From Thermoplasmatota archaeon (GTDB lineage Archaea; Thermoplasmatota; Penumbrarchaeia; Penumbrarchaeales; Penumbrarchaeaceae), in contig JAUVCY010000042.1 in NCBI GenBank assembly GCA_030595585.1, positions 1 to 9,788 on the forward strand: 9,788 nt of DNA, read 5' to 3'. This document shows positions 6,459 through 9,788 of the stretch, piece by piece. The notes beneath the pieces were generated by a model, which was not told the DNA's origin, did not search any database, and was given only the letters and a program-made list of their open reading frames with translations. Within the stretch, counting starts at the first letter, position 1, and every line of letters begins with the position of its first letter. The translations under genes were made by a program, and so were the position numbers.

Positions 6459-7240
6459 TCACTGCGGGCGTTGACCTCGGATCGACCTACGTGAAGGCGT
6501 CGATCGTACAGGATGGAAAGAGGGTGGGCTTCGGTGTGTCGCCCACGGGGCACAATCACGATCAGACGTCCAGGAAGGTGCTGGACCAGGCCCTGGAGAT
6601 GGCCGGGCTGAAGTTCGAGCAGATCGACCATATTATCTCCACTGGTTACGGGAGGAGGGTGACCTCGCTGGCGCAGGAGAGCATAAGCGAGATCTCCGCG
6701 AATGCCAGAGGGGTCCAGTGGCTGGGATCGGAGATAGGGGTCCGGACCATCATCGATATCGGCGGTCAGGATACGAAGGTGATCGCAATGGACGATAACC
6801 TCCAGATGATCAACTTCGCCATGAACGACAAGTGCGCCGCGGGCACAGGACGTTTCCTTGAGGTACTTGCAAAGGTGCTGAAGGTTCCATTGGACCAGAT
6901 GGGTGAGCTATCTCTCAGATCGAAGAACCCGGTGGACATCACCACGACTTGCCTTGTGTTCGCCAAGTCGGAGGTTGCCAACCTGATATTCCAGGGGCAC
7001 TCAAAGGAGGATATAATCGCGGGCATCCATCGCGCCGTTGCCAGGAGGCTTGTGGCGATGGCCAAGAAGGTAGGGGTAGAGAATGTCGTGTTCTTCGACG
7101 GGGGACCGGCGAGGAACATTGGGATGGTCAGGGCCATGGAAAAAGAGCTGGGAATGGAGATGTACGTCCCCGACATGCCCCAGATCGTCACCGCTACAGG
7201 GGCTGCGATACTCGCAGCGGAGAAGCTTGAGGGAGTTTGA
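6455..7240 (+). CDS. Canonical BadF/HgdC-type ATPase activator (activator B)
   Basis: The protein has 261 residues, about the usual length of the HgdC activator. The ATG overlaps the upstream stop (ATGA), and AGGAGG at 6441-6446 is 8 bases upstream. Motifs in order are GVDLGSTYVK (5-14), STGYGRR (62-68), DIGGQDTK (101-108), NDKCAAGTGRFLE (124-136), TTTCLVFAKSE (163-173) and DGGPARN (205-211). Cys127 and Cys166 match, in context and number, the pair that I recall binding the bridging 4Fe-4S cluster in Acidaminococcus HgdC. The family couples ATP hydrolysis to single-electron transfer into the partner reductase. It is clearly homologous to the preceding ATPase but diverged, which recalls the unlike BcrA/BcrD pair. 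A homodimer acting alone is the alternative. It is the last gene of the operon. Confidence 0.94.
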   Translation: MITAGVDLGSTYVKASIVQDGKRVGFGVSPTGHNHDQTSRKVLDQALEMAGLKFEQIDHIISTGYGRRVTSLAQESISEISANARGVQWLGSEIGVRTIIDIGGQDTKVIAMDDNLQMINFAMNDKCAAGTGRFLEVLAKVLKVPLDQMGELSLRSKNPVDITTTCLVFAKSEVANLIFQGHSKEDIIAGIHRAVARRLVAMAKKVGVENVVFFDGGPARNIGMVRAMEKELGMEMYVPDMPQIVTATGAAILAAEKLEGV

Positions 7241-7260
7241 CCATTTTCGCTGTGTCAGGA

Positions 7261-9788
7261 TCATCCTCTTCTTTTCTTTCTTTTCACGACCATGAGGTAC
7301 AGGGGTACCATTAACAGACAGACCAGAAGGAAAAGCGGGGCTACCTTGAAGATATCGCTTCCGTCATCTTCCTCTTCGGAGGGCCCCTCCTCAAGGATAG
7401 TTATTGAATATCTCGCTGTTTCATTGCTCTGCAGTCTATCCATCATCTCCGCATTGAAGTTGATGCCCATTCCATGGTACTGGGTCTCAATTATGATGAG
7501 GGTCGATCCATCTCCCTCAAAGATGAAGCTGGGCCAGGGTAGGTAAGGGTACAGCATCTTATCTCCTGTCTTTCCGTCAAGGATCATAATTTCGCTGGGG
7601 ATATTAGATCCCCAGGGATACTGATCAATATAGATGAGATCCTCAAAACCATCCTGGTTCAGATCGGTGCAGGTGATCGGGATAACCTCGCCCGTATAGT
7701 AGGGGATATTCAGCGTCACATTACCCGTAAAGGGATCAAGGATCTTCACTTCGAAGCGACCATGGGCTATTATTATCTCCTTCCTACCATCTCCATTCAG
7801 ATCAGGATTGCCCTCAAGAAGCCTGCTGTCACTTTCCCACCAGATAATGGTCCCATCCGCACTGTCAACGACGTTGACGGTGTCCCTGGAGTGGATGATA
7901 AATACAGGCGTTCCATCCCCGTCGAGGTCCATCACCCTCAATCCCTCGTACCAAAGGAACTCACCGATCAATTCCGTGGCCCAGTATCTCCGTCCGGATA
8001 TTGGATCTAGGCAGGAGATGTGAAAGGTGCATTCATCCTGGGACCTGTCGATATTTAAGGCGATGAGCTCGTCCTCTCCGTTACCATCGAAGTCAAAGAC
8101 AAGATATTTCAGGCAATCCTTCAACTCGGGGAACTCCTCGTAGGAGACATTATCCAGCAGATCCCCTGTATCGGGATCGAAGATGTGCAGATATGTGGCA
8201 GGAGTGCTGACCCATCTCGTACCGAACCAGTAGGTCATTCCCTCCTGTTCGAACTCGAACTGAAAGCGAAAAATCTGCTGCCAGATGATGTTGTCATCTA
8301 TGAACCCGGAGCTGTTCCTCTCCTCCTCGGATAGTTGATGGAAGGGAGACCACGCGTAATGGTGACGGCCGTCGTGAAAAGAGAGGCCCTCTCCGATACC
8401 ATCCCAGGTATGCATCAAATAGTCATCCAGCGGGATTTTGGGTCCACCCCCCCAGCCGTCAGGTTCAGGCATCTCAAGGGTTGCGATGCAGTTCATCGTT
8501 TCAGGATCTATCACGATCATCTTGTATTCAGATAGGAAACCGAAATATTTCGATCCATTTGAATCCATGAAGACCTGGCACTTTTCAGGTATGAAATCAA
8601 GCTCCGGCAGATCGATCTCGATCCCCTCTCCTGACAATGGGTCCAATCGAACGATGGAGAGGTCGTCATTGAAAGAATCCTTGGAATAAACAAGAATGTC
8701 CCCGCTTCCATCCTGGTCGATATCATCAATGAACAGACCAAAATAATGTGGAGGATCATAGGGTTTACACGGAAGGGCCCATTCCCATACCCACTCCCCA
8801 TCTTCGAAATCCCTGCAGCATATCACAAGGCCGTCACTATTTCGTTTTTCATAGACAATGAGGCCGAGCTCGGGCATGTGATCGATCTTCACCTCGTAAT
8901 ACCAGCTGAGATATTCGTCGAAGGTATCAGCCCAGGAGATCATATCATCATGTGGAATTATTACGTCTCCTCTCACCCTTGAGAGGGGGAGATTGAAGAC
9001 AAAATATTCGTGTACCGCTCCATGGGGGAACATATTACAGAGGTCTCTATCGATGTATGACAGGATCTCTGAGGATACGAATTCATACGACCTGTGGCGA
9101 TAGGTTAGAACGTCATCCAGCACCGAGAGGTCCAGTGGGATATCCGGGCTCGTGAACATGGCAAGACGGATTATACTCTCTCCCTCGAGCATCGAGGATA
9201 TTTCCAGCGGAAAAAAGAGCACATCCGTCTCGAACTGGTAGACCAATGGGTCCACCGTCTTCTCCCTCTGGTATATCGGATAGTTGTCGATGGAGAAGTA
9301 GTTGTATCCCTTCGCCGTGTAATTGGTGATGATCCTGTTCAGCCCATCCGGCCAGCTGTTTATGTCCATTCCGATATCGTTGATGATCTCCATGAGCTCA
9401 TCCTTGAAGTCTGCAACATCGTTTACCCTGATGACGGTGACATCATGTTCTCCGATGGTCTCTTGGAGCATTACCTCAACAGTTTTCCTATCACCACCTG
9501 AATTTGCCCTATCTCCCGCGGAGAAATGATGAACGGTTTGAAAATCATTCAGGTAAAGACTACAGTTATCAAAAATGGAGAGGTTGCCCAGCGAGATCTC
9601 CGGCATGGATGGAAATGGGATGATGTGGAAGCCGTTGGTATCCTCATCTGCGTAGATGTTCACGGAGAGGTAGAGGCGCTCCACCTCGCCGTCCCATCCG
9701 ATGACCGCGTTCTGGCCGGATTCGTACACATCTGCCAGGCTGGTCGGGATATAACCCCCGTCTCCCTTGACCGCAGGAGCAAGTGATA
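7261..9788 (-). CDS. Large secreted calcium-propeller protein with DUF2330-like N-terminus, 5' partial
   Basis: The frame is open through the right edge of the window, giving 841 visible residues. A GTG at 9727-9729 lies inside the protein: the codons before it read SLAPAVKGDGGYIPTSLADV, which looks like the end of a signal peptide and the mature N-terminus. The first 200 residues or so (QNAVIGWDG, then VTVIRV, then NYTAKGYNYFSID, then PLxFxF/PLEISS-like strands) resemble the DUF2330 family; this is recognition by eye. Further on, acidic DxDxDG-type motifs lie near nucleotides 8709-8735, 8064-8090, 7911-7937, 7788-7814 and 7641-7667, alternating with DPxTG strands, as in an FG-GAP or PQQ-like propeller. 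A membrane helix lies at about 7284-7353, and the protein ends in a KRKKRR tail. Function is unknown; it is probably displayed outside the cell. GC content is lower than in the operon genes. Confidence 0.88.
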   Translation of the reverse strand, partial: SLAPAVKGDGGYIPTSLADVYESGQNAVIGWDGEVERLYLSVNIYADEDTNGFHIIPFPSMPEISLGNLSIFDNCSLYLNDFQTVHHFSAGDRANSGGDRKTVEVMLQETIGEHDVTVIRVNDVADFKDELMEIINDIGMDINSWPDGLNRIITNYTAKGYNYFSIDNYPIYQREKTVDPLVYQFETDVLFFPLEISSMLEGESIIRLAMFTSPDIPLDLSVLDDVLTYRHRSYEFVSSEILSYIDRDLCNMFPHGAVHEYFVFNLPLSRVRGDVIIPHDDMISWADTFDEYLSWYYEVKIDHMPELGLIVYEKRNSDGLVICCRDFEDGEWVWEWALPCKPYDPPHYFGLFIDDIDQDGSGDILVYSKDSFNDDLSIVRLDPLSGEGIEIDLPELDFIPEKCQVFMDSNGSKYFGFLSEYKMIVIDPETMNCIATLEMPEPDGWGGGPKIPLDDYLMHTWDGIGEGLSFHDGRHHYAWSPFHQLSEEERNSSGFIDDNIIWQQIFRFQFEFEQEGMTYWFGTRWVSTPATYLHIFDPDTGDLLDNVSYEEFPELKDCLKYLVFDFDGNGEDELIALNIDRSQDECTFHISCLDPISGRRYWATELIGEFLWYEGLRVMDLDGDGTPVFIIHSRDTVNVVDSADGTIIWWESDSRLLEGNPDLNGDGRKEIIIAHGRFEVKILDPFTGNVTLNIPYYTGEVIPITCTDLNQDGFEDLIYIDQYPWGSNIPSEIMILDGKTGDKMLYPYLPWPSFIFEGDGSTLIIIETQYHGMGINFNAEMMDRLQSNETARYSITILEEGPSEEEDDGSDIFKVAPLFLLVCLLMVPLYLMVVKRKKRRG
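7264..7285 (+). terminator. T-rich tract, likely archaeal terminator of the operon
   Basis: A pyrimidine tract with several TTT and TTTT runs begins 23 bases after the stop of activator B. Archaeal transcription commonly ends at T-rich tracts without a hairpin. The same bases, read on the minus strand, encode the Lys/Arg tail of the convergent gene, so the T-richness may simply reflect those codons. Confidence 0.5.

Noticed and set aside
4243..7240. A complete class I benzoyl-CoA reductase (BcrABCD)
   Set aside because: Two ATPases are present but only one catalytic-type subunit, and its cysteine set fits the double-cubane group better. No aromatic-degradation genes are nearby.
3271..7240. 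A methanogenesis cofactor or Mcr-activation cluster
   Set aside because: BadF-type ATPases also occur among methanogenesis marker proteins, but no Mcr, Hdr or marker gene is visible here, so there is no support for the link.
7241..7260. Small RNA or promoter in the convergent gap
   Set aside because: The gap is only 20 bases between two stops and shows no hairpin or TATA-like element.
9727..9729. GTG as start of the minus-strand gene
   Set aside because: Codons upstream continue the same frame and encode a plausible signal peptide end and mature N-terminus, so the start lies beyond the window.

Overview
The window looks archaeal and comes from an anaerobe. Arginine is written mostly as AGG, isoleucine often as ATA, and starts follow strong GGAGG-type ribosome binding sites. 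Genes overlap by 1 to 4 bases or abut. The predicted secreted proteins are beta-propellers held by one C-terminal membrane helix with a basic tail. My best guess is a Thermoplasmatota-like or other euryarchaeal lineage, but there is no rRNA or other marker to fix this. The oxygen-sensitive iron-sulfur reductase system implies anaerobic life.

Layout: positions 1-7240 hold seven plus-strand genes with no gap between them, which looks like one operon whose promoter lies upstream of the window. The first three encode surface propellers: a PQQ-type propeller with an Ig-like domain and C-terminal helix (5' end missing), a WD40 protein, and an FG-GAP/VCBS protein with seven calcium-type motifs. The next four form a redox cassette. 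These are a NapH-like membrane polyferredoxin, a 2-hydroxyacyl-CoA dehydratase/double-cubane-cluster reductase (HgdB/DCCP family), and two different BadF/BadG/BcrA/BcrD-type ATPases that would drive it. The second ATPase is canonical. The first starts at TTG, has Gly in place of Asp in the DIGGQD motif, and has extra cysteines.

After a 20-base gap with a T-rich tract, a large minus-strand gene converges on the operon (7261 to the window edge). It encodes a secreted protein with a DUF2330-like N-terminal region, a calcium-binding propeller and a C-terminal membrane anchor. Its reading frame stays open through the right edge, so its start is outside. It is visibly less GC-rich than the operon.

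Working model (inference): the polyferredoxin moves electrons between the membrane and the cytoplasmic ATPases, which use ATP hydrolysis to push low-potential electrons into the reductase. Having two unlike ATPases (as in class I benzoyl-CoA reductase) but only one reductase polypeptide (as in double-cubane proteins) is the most unusual point. The link to three cotranscribed surface propellers has no explanation I know of. No tRNA, rRNA, CRISPR array, insertion sequence or gene-free stretch over 300 bases is present.
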